A stretch of 64,000 bases of DNA from Cheiracanthium punctorium. Taxonomy: Eukaryota; Arthropoda; Arachnida; Araneae; Cheiracanthiidae. Under the pieces are notes generated by a model, which saw only the letters and a program-made list of their open reading frames with translations, ran no database searches and was not told the origin of the DNA. This document shows positions 33,794 to 45,354 of this stretch, piece by piece. The stretch is from the NCBI GenBank assembly GCA_038373885.1, contig JAWZYV010002522.1, positions 248,001-312,000 on the forward strand, written 5' to 3'. Every line of letters starts with the position of its first letter. Position 1 is the first letter of the stretch. A program made the translations under genes and the position numbers.

Positions 33794-34550
33794 CAGGGCC
33801 GTAACCAGGGGGGGGGGGCTACGGGGGCTGAGCCCTACCTAGAAGTCTCTCAGCCCCCCTAACATTTTCAAAAATTTCAGTAAATTCACTGATGAATACA
33901 AAAGTTTAGTGGAATCGCAAAGCCGGACAAAAACACAAAACTCACGCTATTCCTTGCGCTTGATTTGCTACTAAAAGCAATAAAAGAGCCTCGAATAGAA
34001 AGTGGTCGCACATGTGGTCTCATAAATTTGTCGTTTGAAGAATAGACTGGCACTTTTGTTACCTTAAGATTGATATCTTGCTGCAAATCCAGTAAAATGC
34101 CTCCTGAGAGTGGGATCACAGATTTCAAGTATACACTATTCGAATTAGGAGTCTCCCTTGTCGTTCGTCAACACATCACAGTATTGGAAGATGCAGGAAG
34201 TGGCTGTTTTTCGACATGAAAAGGATCGCAGAGATAAGAGATGAATGAAAACGGAAAGTAGTTTTAGCCATTATTCAAAAGTTCTGAGGAATAACCCCCC
34301 CCCCCCAATGAGCTATCTCCCTGAAATATGGACATTTCCCCTTCAATCTCCAATACTCATTTGCCTTTCATGTGTATTAAAAAAGTACAAAATTAATTTT
34401 TTTAAATCTCAAAATCATAATTAAAAACCCAGCTAAAAAATAGATTTATGAAAATTCCCCGAAGAATTAATCAAATAGCCCCGATGAGGGGTCACAAATT
34501 CTCCGACGGGGGTGCACGTGCCCCCCGGACCCCCATTGGAGCCACCCCTG
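33794..34550 (-). mobile_element. hAT-type element related to the 19234 MITE, boundaries mixed
   Basis: The left end CAGGGCCGTAACCAGG follows TGTCGGTT, the inverse of the target seen at 19698, so it is the same insertion event copied elsewhere. Homology with the 19234 MITE continues (GCTGAGCCCTACCTAGAAG, TTTAGTGGAATCGCAAAGCC) to about 33972. Beyond that the sequence differs and ends TGGAGCCACCCCTG at 34550, itself an hAT-like terminus, but with no matching octamer. An open minus-strand frame (33886-34128) containing TKVPVYSSNDKFMRPHVRPL has no assignable family. Confidence 0.55.
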
Positions 34551-34589
34551 AATTTTTCCCTTTATGCTGAAACACAAGGCATTTTTAAT

Positions 34590-34975
34590 CTGCTTCCGTG
34601 ACTGAGATCGATCCCGTGACCTAAGGTGTGGGAAGCAAGCGTCCTAACCACCATGCAGATCCAACTCGGAATGAAATGACTAAAGTTTGTTATGTTTGTG
34701 CCGTTCTTTGGCGAGTGAGATCGGTGCCGATCTGCAATCTTATTTTTCCATGGGATGAATCAAAATTAAAATAATGTTACATGTGATTTATAGCCTCTAC
34801 TAATAGGGAAATAAGCATAATATCAACTTAAAAACTAAAAAGCAACACTTTTTAAAACTTCCAATATCGCAACACTCATGTTGGGCAATATTGGCCGAAA
34901 TCGAGACAAAACGATCGATTTACGCTGACGGGTGACGCATTTGACCAATATTGAGGCGATATTGGCCGAAACCTT
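34590..34975 (-). repeat. tRNA-like module in a dispersed repeat, copy 1
   Basis: On the minus strand TGGTGGTTAGGACGCTTGC (A-box-like, 34643-34653) and GGATCGATCTC (B-box, 34604-34614) mimic a tRNA head. Sequence to its right on the plus strand, including CCGATCTGCAATCTTATTT, GGGATGAATCAAAATTAAAA and GCAATATTGGCC, is shared with 55030-55305. Confidence 0.65.
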
Positions 34976-35474
34976 ACTGCTGTGCTACTGGGGTAGATTT
35001 CCATAAACGGCTACAAAAAATTAGTTCGTGAGATTTTTCACTTAGCACGCTATTCTCAAAATTCAGTTTTTGTAATTTCAACAGCAATATGAGAGTCATA
35101 CACTCAGATTGCAACAAACTGAGGAATTAACATATGCTCTGGTCAAGACAGCAAGAATATAGTACGTCTAGAATATTCATTTGAAAGGGCATGAGTGAAA
35201 AATAACGGTTTTCTTTATTTATTACCGTTACACTGGGTTGCGCATGCGTTGTAACTTGCTGTCTACTTGATTTTACTGCCCTTACCGTCAAATGGCATAC
35301 AGTAGAATACCGTACAGTAGTTTAACAGTAGTTTTTACCGTAAAATTAACAGGTACTTTTTAGGCAGTGTCTTCCACAATACGCGCCTCTCCTCTAATTT
35401 TCAAATATTTAAAGATTACATGCTCGACGTGCAACCTCTAGACATAGTCATAGCAAATCCAAACTTTGCATGCA
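34976..35474. other. Geneless stretch with short ACAGTAG/TACCGT repeats
   Basis: Near 35270-35350 the words TACCGT, ACAGTAG and ACCGTAAAA recur in both orientations; otherwise unremarkable. Confidence 0.4.
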
Positions 35475-35790
35475 TCTTATTCCTAATGAATATCTTTTAA
35501 CTTTTAACGCTTTGAAGCGTGCCAATTTCCCATTGCCAAAAAAAGTGGCAGGGCCTTTGCCACCGCACGAATTAAACTACCAGCAATATGACGCAGTAAT
35601 GTGGCGGCCACACAGCCAGCTGTGTCTAGAATATCCTTTAGCTTTGTGGAGCGTGGTGGACGATTCGATCAACCGTAATATAGCTGATAGTTCAAGTCGA
35701 GCGGTGCCAACTGATTTACTTTCGGCACTTTTTTTTCGGTATTGGGCAGTCTATCTAGCTTTTCGTGTGCAAGATTGTCGGTACTGATAA
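35475..35790 (+). repeat. Diverged copy of the 30.6-kb hairpin element
   Basis: TTTTAACGCTTTGAAGCGTG, AAACTACCAGCAATATGACG and ACACAGCCAGCTGTG follow the same order as 30763-31060. A 105-codon frame through it is a by-product. Only part of the inverted structure remains. Confidence 0.55.
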
Positions 35791-35853
35791 AAGTAATTCG
35801 AACATCAATTTTATAAGCAATCGATAATTTTTACGGGAAAGTGCATGCTAAAT

Positions 35854-37360
35854 ACACTCATGTCCATAAATTAAGGATAATTCAGAATCAGCACAGAAAT
35901 TGATCTCTAAAATAAAAATTTCACCTGTGGAATGATCACACACATCTTGAAGAAGAATATGCAAATTACAGGAAACCACCAGATGGCGTGGATGGTACGT
36001 CACAATGACGAGAGTGTAAGAGAGGGGTATATAAGGAATGGTGGCAAAGAAGTAAAATTGTTCACAAGCGCTGTGAAAGTCTTTCAGTGCAAAAACCGCA
36101 TAGTTATGGCACAAAGGAGGCATTTGGATGATGTTTTACGTGGCAGAATTATCGGACGACTGGAATGTGGACGTACCCAGCTGGAAGTATCCGAGGAACT
36201 TGGAATCGCCCAGAGTGTCATCTCCAGGCTTTGGCAACGATTCCAAGATGATGGTAATGTGAGTAGACGTTACAGCACAGGTCGCCCCCGAGTTACAACG
36301 CCGAATGAGGACCGCTATTTGGCAGTTACTGCCAAAAGAAACAGACGGAGTACAGCATCAGACCTGTCTCGTCAGCTCTCTTCAGCTACCGGTACGACAG
36401 TTTCAAGGCAGACCGTGTACAGACGCTTAGGGCACATTGGTCTATATGCTCGTAGGCCTGTCAGATGTGTTCCACTTACCGCAACTCACTGTCGCCTGCG
36501 ATTAACCTGGAGTAGAGAGCATGCATTGTGGACACCGCAACAGTGGTCTTGTGTGATGTTTTCCGACGAGTCCAGGTTTAGTTTGGAGTCTGATTCTCGC
36601 CGGACATTCATCTGGAGAGCGCCAGGTACCCGTTACCACCAAGAGAACACCATTGAAAGACACCGTTACGGTGGTGCAGGATGGCTCGTTTGGGGAGGAA
36701 TTATTCTTGGTTCCAGAACTGACCTGCATGTTCAGAGTGTAACGATGACAGGCCACATCTATCGGATGTCATTCTGGAACAACATGTACGTTTGTTTCGG
36801 GGCGCCATGGGTGCTGAATTTGTGTTTATGGATGACAACGCCCGTCCTCACCGTGCAAACATTGTAGACGAATGCCTTCAATCGGAGGATATCACCCGTA
36901 TGCATTGGCCAGCATACTCACCGGACTTGAATCCAATAGAGCATGTGTGGGATATGCTTGGCCGACGAATTGCAGCCCGTCAACCCCCTCCCACCTGTCT
37001 ACCGGAACTTCGGAGTGCATTGCTTGATGAGTGGTGTAATATTCCCCAAGATCAGATTGATCATTTGATACTCAGCATGCCTAGGCGTTGTCAGGCCTGT
37101 ATTGCATCGTCCGGGAGACATACTCCGTATTAACCATCCTACTAACCATGTTATACTGTTTTTTGTAAATAGGTTCTTTTTTGAAATTTGGTCAAGGGAG
37201 TAAAACTTGCAATTTTTATTAATTATGTCAAACATATAGCATCTTTTTTGCTCTTTACTTTTTGTTTAATAAATAGACTTTACAAATAAGTCAAATTTGT
37301 TTTGCTTCTTTCTCTTTCTTGTGCCTGAACTTCATTATCCTTAATTTATGGACATGAGTG
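35854..37360 (+). mobile_element. Tc1-family transposon, almost intact
   Basis: The termini CACTCATGTCCATAAATTAA and TTAATTTATGGACATGAGTG are perfect inverted repeats of about 28 bp continuing into GGATAAT/ATTATCC, flanked by TA at 35852-35853 and 37361-37362. Length 1507 bp is normal for an animal Tc1. It contains a single transposase gene with one frameshift, so it is among the youngest DNA transposons here. Confidence 0.95.
36106..37133 (+). pseudogene. Tc1 DD34E transposase with one frameshift
   Basis: The start is the ATG at 36106 (MAQRRHLDDVLRGRIIGRLE); an in-frame upstream ATG at 35932 gives a non-conserved extension. Residues 8-48 form a first helix-turn-helix, GRPR at 59-62 is the AT-hook-like linker, and residues 65-115 a second helix-turn-helix. 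The catalytic triad is Asp154 in MFSDESRF, Asp in FMDDNARPHRAN and Glu in DLNPIEHVWD. Exactly 34 residues separate the last two, giving DD34E. The frame is broken once, near 36764, where TATCGGATGTC stands for an expected YRDV; one lost base turns YRDVILEQHVRLFRGAMG into two overlapping frames. The protein ends GRHTPY at 37131-37133. The enzyme cuts and pastes the element at TA sites; this copy could not without correct frame. Confidence 0.93.
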
Positions 37361-37362
37361 TA

Positions 37363-38229
37363 GAAAAAGGATTCTTGTGTAACTATGTCCTCCTTTAGTA
37401 TTTTATAGAAATACAAATTTATTCTTCGTGAATCACAGTTAAAACGTTTGAGCTGTGTCCTCACGACAAGGATACTGCACGTTAAAGAAGGCTAAAACAA
37501 CCTCGGGAGTCTAATAATTCAAAAAAATATATTTTTGGTCGATATTTTAAAAAAGTCGACCAAAACTTGGGAATCTACTTTTAAAAAAATTTCCAGATTT
37601 CTAGCTCGATGCGCAACTTTAAGACGTCGTAGCCCATTCAAGAAAAAAAAAAGCCAAGATCATTTCATTTTCTTTAAAAAAAAAAAAAAAAAAAATCGAT
37701 CCACCCTACTCAACATGACAAAAGACGTCTAAAGCTACCGTCGGACGATGTCCGACAAGAACTTATGCTACAGTAAAACAATCAACTAAACCTGGCAACT
37801 CCAGACTATAGACGGCGAGACAAAAACCTACCTCCCAAGTTGAAGGAAGAGGGAAAGAAAAAATTCTACTATCTAAAATGACATTTCCAAATTGGAGAAG
37901 AAGCACGGAGGAACGCTTCCGAGAAATGAAATAAAAAAAAATTAATAGCATATTCAGACCAATGGCAGCTCTTTGTTTATGGCTTTTTATGCACTGCAAA
38001 GAAAAAATGAGAAATAAACTTATTAGTACTTTAAACAAAAAATAAATAATAAAATATAAAATAATATACGCTTTCGATGTTGTGCCGAAATTGAAAATGA
38101 TTTCTCTCCCGCCCCCCCCCCAGCCCCTGAGCCACACTGTCTTCTTTTAGATTTAATGGATGGTATGTGTGGTCTAACGAAAACTTTTTGAAAACCAGTT
38201 TCTGGATGAAGGCCTGAAGACTCGCAGTC
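37363..38229. other. Geneless stretch
   Basis: A-runs near 37675 and 37935 and a C-run near 38115 stand out; open frames of 65-124 codons lack domains. Confidence 0.4.
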
Positions 38230-41200
38230 GTTCGGACGCCTCTAGTACGTATCCAGTGCTGCAGTTGAAGTGCGTACGCGCGAACTTATTTTGGGTCCCC
38301 GTTGTGTTTTCCTCTCGCGCGCGGCAACTGCTTTGTTATGTAAGTTATTAATTTTCTCATCATTTTTTATTTTTATCATTTTTCGTATTTTTGCACACTA
38401 ATTCGTAAAAATATAGATGCTTTTTACTAAATAGTGTAAACAATTAAAATGGTACTTATAAAATATTGTTTCTTCGAACTAAAGTTAAGGACATTTTCCA
38501 AAATTGACTTTCATTGGAGTATGTAAGAGAGATGTCGCGGGTACCTCTTGCCCTCCATCTCCGAAAATGTAAAACGGCTACTAATAATTGTTATTTGGAA
38601 AGTAAATTATATTAACTGTAGTAACAAGATTTAAAAAAACAAACTAACTGTTAGGAGCGTGGTAATGCGTATTATTATTGTCGCTATGATGTTCTATCCT
38701 CTATTTTTAATTGGGTTAACACTATTTGGGTTTGGTGCATAATTATCAGCGTTTCTTTGATGTGCTACATTTTAATAAAAAATGTTTATTTTATAAATTT
38801 TATTATTAATATTTATTATTATTGTATTATTTTTATTAGATGCAGCGTACGATATCTATTACGTAAATGTCATCTCACGTGAATGTACTTTTTTTAAATA
38901 ATTTAATTTAAATAATCTAATTAAAATAATAAATTTAAATAAAAATTTACGAAACGCCTGATAGTTATGCGCCCAACCTGAATATTAATTTAAAAATGTA
39001 ATAGTTTCCTTATTTTACTGTGGGGTTTGAAAACAGTCTTAAGCATGTAATATCTTTGCAAATAACTTTTTCGTTCCAGTACAATAGCAGCCTGGAAAAG
39101 CACAAAGTTTTTACTAATTTTTTGAACTAACGACATTAGTATAACATTGATTAGAAATCATAATAAGCCGTTTACAAATTAAGTTTTGAAAGTTCAAATG
39201 TAGATTCATCAGTTAATTGATCTGCTGATCCGATGTTATTAATATAGGGGCAGTAAAATTAGTAATAAACACGGTAATCGTTAATTTTTAAAAAAATGAT
39301 TAGATTGTTCTTCCGACACCCAAATATTAACGAATAGTTTCTGTTTTTGCCGCGTTAAAAAATGTATAGTGAAAAAATATGACGGAGATCATCTATCGAA
39401 AAATTTAGCTGTTCTCAGTTAGAAAACTTAAGAAAAATTTACGTTGGTATTTTAGACTTATCTTTAGTAGTTTGCTATTATTTGAAAATACATGTATTTG
39501 TGCATTTTCGCATTTTTTCAATTCAAAAAGTGTATTTTGTATGTTAATTTGTTTTGAACCAGTAGAGACGTGATTGTTGACGAATTTCTCGGTTGTTCTT
39601 ATTGTGGGGGGGGGGGGGCTACCCGTTCAAGCAGTGCGGTACGCCAAGGGACTGAAGTGTAGTCACGGGACGGAACATATTTTTGCCACGCAGTCGTACG
39701 CGCGAACTCTGTTGAGGGACCCCGTTGATGATCTCTCGACCGCAACTCTTTGCTTGCTGGTTAGTCAGTATTATAGTTAGAGTTATATTTAATTTTTCTC
39801 GATCTATTTTTTATTTTATATCATTTCTTCGTATTTTTGGCAAGCACATAATGTTCGCTAGAGAATATAGATGCTTTTTTAACTAAATAAGTGTAAACAA
39901 GTAAATATGGTACTAAGTAATAATATGTTTTTTTTTATTCGAGAAACTAAAAGTTAAGACATTTTTCTCAAAATTGACTTTTGGCCATTGAGAGGATTGT
40001 AAGGAGAGAATGTTCGAGGGGTAACACGTTGCCCTCCATCTCCCGAAAAATGTTAAAAAAAAAACGGCTACTAACAATTTGTTATTTGGAGAAGGAAATT
40101 ATTATTAATCTGTAGTAACTAAGATTTAAAACAAACTTAACTTGTGGAAGAGCGTGATGAATGCTATTATTATGTTTCGCTATGATGTTCGAGTTCCTAG
40201 TTGTTAATGTTGGTTTAGACACTAGTGTGGGTTGGTGGCAATAAGTATGCAGGCGTTTTCTTTGAATGTGCTACATTTTTAATAAAAATGTTTATTTTTA
40301 GAATTTTATTATTGAATTTGTTACTTGATTTGTAGTTATTACTTTTAAATTCACGTACATTTCGTAGTTACGATTGAAATATGCTCTTACGTGAAATTAC
40401 ATATAAATTAATTGTAATTAAATATAATCTTAATTAAATAATAAATGTGAAATAAAAAGGTACAAACAGCCTGATTAGTTAGTGCCGCAAACCTAATATT
40501 AAATTTAAAATAATAGTGTTCATCTTATTTGCTGACCTGTTGGTTCTCTGAAAACAGTCTAAGCCATGTTTATCTTTTCCAATAATTTTCGTATCAGATA
40601 ATGCGCTGGCATACAAACCGGAATCGTACATTTTGTTTACATGATGTTGAAATTCATACCGTTTTTAAATTAAGTTTTGAAGATGTCAATGTAGAATTCT
40701 CAGAAATGACTCTGTTTCCGATGTTATTAATATAAATAGCAGATAAAAATTTTAAAGAAGGTTATCGTTATTGATTTTAAAAAAATGATAAGATGTTCTT
40801 GCGACACAAATAGTAGCGATTGTTTCTCTGTTTTTCCGTTAAAAATGTATAATCTGAATAAAAATAGACGACGAGCTATTGCTATCATACGAAAAATTTA
40901 GGAGCTGATTCTCAGTTTATACAAACTTTAAGAAAATTTACTTGTGATTTTAGACTTTAGTTTAGTAATTTTTGAAAATACATGTATTATGCAATTATCG
41001 ATTATTTTGCAATCAAAAAGTGTATTATTGTAATTTAATTTGTGTTGAACCTAGTATATTAGTTACGACACTTCACGACTTTTCTGCGGTTGTTGTTCTT
41101 ACCTTCAAAGCAGGCGGTAACGACCAAGGAACTTAGGTAGCCAGGTAGGCGGAACATAGTTTTGCCACCCACCACTACACCCATCTTGACCACCACACGA

Positions 41201-41230
41201 CCGCGCTTGCGCTCCCAAGCGAAATTTGCT
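38230..41230 (+). repeat. Tandem repeat, 1.4-1.5-kb unit, two full copies and a partial third
   Basis: Unit 1 runs to about 39605, unit 2 from about 39619 to 41101, and a partial third starts near 41105. Anchors: CGTACGCGCGAAC (38274, 39695), ATATAGATGCTTTTT (38415, 39867), GAAAACAGTCT (39029, 40550) and GGTTGTTCTTA (39590, 41092). The spacing grows from about 1420 to 1520 and ends near 1500 because unit 2 carries many one- or two-base insertions. A related segment lies at 18845-19015. No coding sequence is present. Confidence 0.85.
39606..39618. repeat. G13 homopolymer at the unit junction
   Basis: Thirteen G residues separate the first two tandem units. Confidence 0.9.
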
Positions 41231-43442
41231 AATCGTCTCGTTCCATGCAAGAACGCAGTCTTATAATAACTACATTTCGAGAACAATTGCTATATATTAT
41301 TAAAATTGCAGTTTATATGAAATTAGTTTAATTAAGAAAACAAGTTGAGTGCATAAATTTGCGTTTGTAGAACATCATACTGTTAATTCTTCGTAACTAA
41401 TATGCTTTCGTAATTAACAAAACTAATAAAAATAATGGGTGTTTCACGTTTAGTAATTAATATGTACTGTTACAAGTTATTATCAGTAAGATACATAAAA
41501 AAGAAATTGGGGAAAAATTAAGATAAAAAAAAATATTTTTTTTGTGGCATGTTTAAATTAGGCGAATTTAGAAATTATATATCAGTAGAGCCATCGTCCC
41601 AGTGTTTTTAACTACCAGTGTGTTTACACCCTATAATTGTCAACCGACCCTCAGCTATAATGAGTCTGCATCCATCCCCGTTTTCTGAAGCAAAAAAAAG
41701 AAATATCGTCGAAAATGATTGACCCCAAGCATAAGCGCATGCGTCTCGTATTAGACCAATATGAGAGTTTATGCCTATAAAAATCTATTGCTATAAAGAA
41801 AAAAAGGCTTCCATTTTTGCACGGTATCAAATTGAAGAGAAACGATTATGTAATCTACTGCGCAGATAAACTGGAAGCATTTGGTAACTATTTAGTAATT
41901 GTTATTATAGATTAGCCTAGATAATGTTTTGGTATTTTAGAGTGTAAAATAAAGTGTTGTATGTAGATTTTCACCGCATAATAGGTCGCGACCGTTGACA
42001 GCAGGGACTGAGTTTAGCGGCGGGTGACATTTCGGGCTGCATGTGCCCTGCCACCGAGAAGTCATTCAGTACCCCAACCTGATTTGTAGGAGCCCCAAAC
42101 CAATACTTCCCTTTTATGTAAATCATAAATAACCACTAAAAATACTCTGCAAGGAGTAAAATTTTCTGATTAGGTTACTTTAATTCATTTTCATCACAAA
42201 CATATCATACTTTTTTTGATATTTTTAATGGATGGATTCTTGTAATGTTATAAAATTATGGCATTCGATTCGATGATTCCGTAAATTTAAAAACAGTATA
42301 TTTCGATTATCGGCAAATTCGCGATAGATGACAGCCTCTTAAAGGCATGCCCTCCTATAGTGTATATGACGACTGTAAATACCCATAGTATAATAAAACA
42401 TTTCAAATTCATTAAAAGTGGTAATATTAGTTCATGTACATTTTTAGCTGGAATTTGTAAATGTACTATATGTTAACTAGGAATGATAAGTGGTTTTAAC
42501 TTAATTTAAATTAAGTATATGACTCTGGAAATGTTTGTGCAGGGGGTCCCAAAAGTAACTGTGGGCCTCTTTCAACATGAATAATATGGCAAAAGTTTGA
42601 CTATTACGTGAAGGCAAACACGGTATCTGTATGCTCAATTGAAAAGGCATAGCTAGAATTTGACAGTTGTATGATCTGAATTGGTGGTGAATATAGTGAT
42701 TTTCGTCAGTCTAGAAGGGCGAGAGTTCAAAGTGAAACACATAGGAAACGTTGTGCGCTCAGGGGTTATGGGGTATGGCGGGGAGGCTGTGACAATCTGA
42801 TAACGAACCACCTATCCGTGTGTTTGATTCAGGTAGCTAGCGCAATTATTTGTTCATTTGTGAAGCATTTCTGGGATGCTGAAAAAAAACTTCTGATCGA
42901 ACATCATCACTGCGGCGTTTCAGCTTGAATCTCTCCCTAAAGTTTCAAAAAACTTCGGCTCTAATCACAAAAGCAGACAGGGTATATGCATTAAGATATT
43001 AAAAGAATATAAAAAATCTTACAGCCAAAGATAGATTCTGTATGCATTGAATCAGAAAAAAAGTCTATAATCTATAACCAAATTGTCTAAAATTTCAGCG
43101 CTGACTTCATTTTTGACGAAAGTTCTTTGTTAAATATTTGTCTGCTTTAGAATCTTCCGAAGTCAACAATGCGATTTCTGAAATGTATGTATCTTTGGAG
43201 AAATTTTAGTTCAAAAAGTTTGTGTAAGGGTTTGGTGACAATTATTCGAGTTCTTAGGCAGCTTAATGAACTAACCTATATACACTTCTTGCAAATGTAC
43301 GGAAAACGGACACCTACCCTTTTCCTAGCTGTGGTCCGGCGGGCGGACGCAGAGGGTGGGGGGGGGGGGGTGTGCAGCACTTTTGGAAAAACTATAGTAT
43401 AAGACAAGTTTCATCGATCTTACACTCATGTATATGATTGTA
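41231..43442. other. Geneless interval
   Basis: No gene or transposon end is supported. GC-richer patches lie at 41990-42090 and 43310-43375, the latter with a G-run. AGGGGGTCCCAAAAGTAACTG near 42541 resembles a worn MITE end. Confidence 0.4.
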
Positions 43443-45208
43443 AGTTTTATAGAAGTGTAATTGTTTGTTTGGGATGGGGTAATGTAAAAATCTGTGTGAC
43501 TAGATATAGTTTTTTATGTTGGAGGAAAGGGGGGTATGTAGTGGAAAGAGTTGGAGTTTTGTTTTAGATGATTTGAGAGGTAGTAATGTATGGTTTGTTG
43601 AGGTGGGGGGTAATTTGGAAGTGGGGAAATTTTTGAGTATTGTGTTTCTGAGTAGGGGGGATGTGGTAGGTGGAGGTGAGGGGGAATGTGGTGTAAGATT
43701 GTTGAGGTGGGTAGATTGAGATGGGGTGGTAGATTGATTTGGGAGATGTGGGTGTGGTGGGAGGAGCATGTTGGGAGAGTTTGGGGTGAGGGTTAGAGTT
43801 TGTGTTATTATTGATATATATTGGATGGGGGAGTGTATAGGGGGTGGATGTAGAGTGGTGTTTTATAGAGGGGGGAGGAGGGGATTTTTTTTGTTTGATG
43901 AGTTGATAGGGGGGTGTTAGTGTGGGGTTTTAGGGGGATTTTGGAGGGTGGGGGTTGAAGTGTTTAGATTTGTTGTGGGTAGAGTTGGGAATTGGGGTAA
44001 TGGTTTTTTTTTGGGGTGGGGGGTTTTTTTAGTATGGTGTTTAGGGGAGTTGAATTATTTAATTGGTTATAATATTAGGTTAGATAGAATATCATATATA
44101 GTGTATGTTAGTTTAATGAAGGAATATTGAGTGTTAGGAGGGGGTAGAGGAGATTTTTTGAGGTGATTTTGTTTGGAGAGGTATGTGTTGTGATAGAGTT
44201 TACTATATATATCATCTCATCTCTATCATATAGTGGTTGATTATGATTAGAGAAAGGGGGATATGGTAGGTTTAGGGGAGGGGGAAAGATTTGGGGTTAA
44301 TGTAGTTGTGTGTGTGAGTTAGTTTGTGAAGGGGTTGAAATAGAATTTTTGTGATGATGGTGGATAATTTTAATTTTTTTGTATAGTGTGGGTTAGGGGA
44401 TTGGTTTTTAATGGAAGGTTTGTTTTGTATGTTATGGGGTGGAGTGATGTGTGTAGAAGAGTGATTGGAATTGGGTGTTTTTTAAATGTTAGGATATAAT
44501 AGGTGGATGGGAGAATTTGTTTATAGAGGGGTATTATTGATTATTTTGTTAATTGGGTTATTTTGGTGATAATAATTTGAGAGGGTGATGAGAGGGGTTA
44601 TGAGTTGGTTAAGAATTGGGTAGTGGTAAAAGGTATGGATTAGATGAGGGTAGAGGTATTTATATAGTATAATTGGTTTATTTGTGGTTTGGGTGTTGGG
44701 TGGTGTTGATATTTGGGTGGTGGGTATGATACACAAACACACAGTGAGATGTGTTGTGTTGGTGGTGGGGTTTATGTTAAAAAAATGTTTGGGGGGGAAT
44801 GTATTTTGGTGTGGAGGATAGAAAGGTGATATATATGGTGGATGTGTGGGTGGGGATGGTGGAGGTTAAAAAAAAATGGTTTTTGGGAGGGAGTAGTAAA
44901 GGGGGTGGTGGTTATGGGTTTGTAGGGGTATGGGGTGAGATTGTAGGTAATGGGATTTTTTGTTTAGTTTATTTTTGTTTGTTTGGGGTTTAGGTGAGTT
45001 TTAATAAAGTTTTGAGAGAGAAGTTTGGTAGTGGGGTTGGGTGGGATTGGAGGGAAATAGAGGATGAAGTGTGGGGGAAGTAGAATGGATGATGAATAAA
45101 TGGATGGGTATGAGAGGTTTTATGAGGTATTTTTGATTAGTTTGGGTGGGGGAGGAATGGGAAGGTGTTTGTGTGGGTAATGGTTTTTGTGTGATGTTAT
45201 TAGGGAAA
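43443..45208 (+). other. Cytosine-depleted, G/T-rich tract of about 1.7 kb
   Basis: From 43501 to 45200 only about fifteen C residues were counted, and two stretches (about 44253-44731 and 44745-45208) contain none. G and T dominate, with dozens of G runs of four or more. The few C residues cluster in G-free islands (CATCTCATCTCTATCATA near 44211; ACACAAACACACAG near 44731). The flanks have normal composition. Open frames here reflect the skew and are not genes. Cause unknown: sequencing artefact or true strand asymmetry. Confidence 0.9.
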
Positions 45209-45354
45209 TCGTATGTTATAAATATAATATAATAATTATTTACGCGGTAGTGAAAAATAGACTACGCAGTTTTTGGTTAATAATTGTGCAAAGACTCGTT
45301 CTAAAGTTACATTAAATACTGAAGTAAATAATAAAAACATTCAAAATCCCTTGG
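45209..45354. other. Transition to normal composition
   Basis: AT-rich, no features. Confidence 0.4.

Noticed and set aside
33886..34128. 80-codon minus-strand frame as a host gene
   Set aside because: It ends within sequence shared with the MITE at 19234 and has no recognisable family.
36502..36756. Minus-strand frame inside the Tc1 transposase
   Set aside because: Shadow of the real plus-strand gene.
43500..44993. Open frames in the G/T-rich tract on both strands
   Set aside because: They follow from the near absence of C (and of G on the other strand) and encode low-complexity Gly/Val/Trp- or Pro/Thr/Asn-rich chains.
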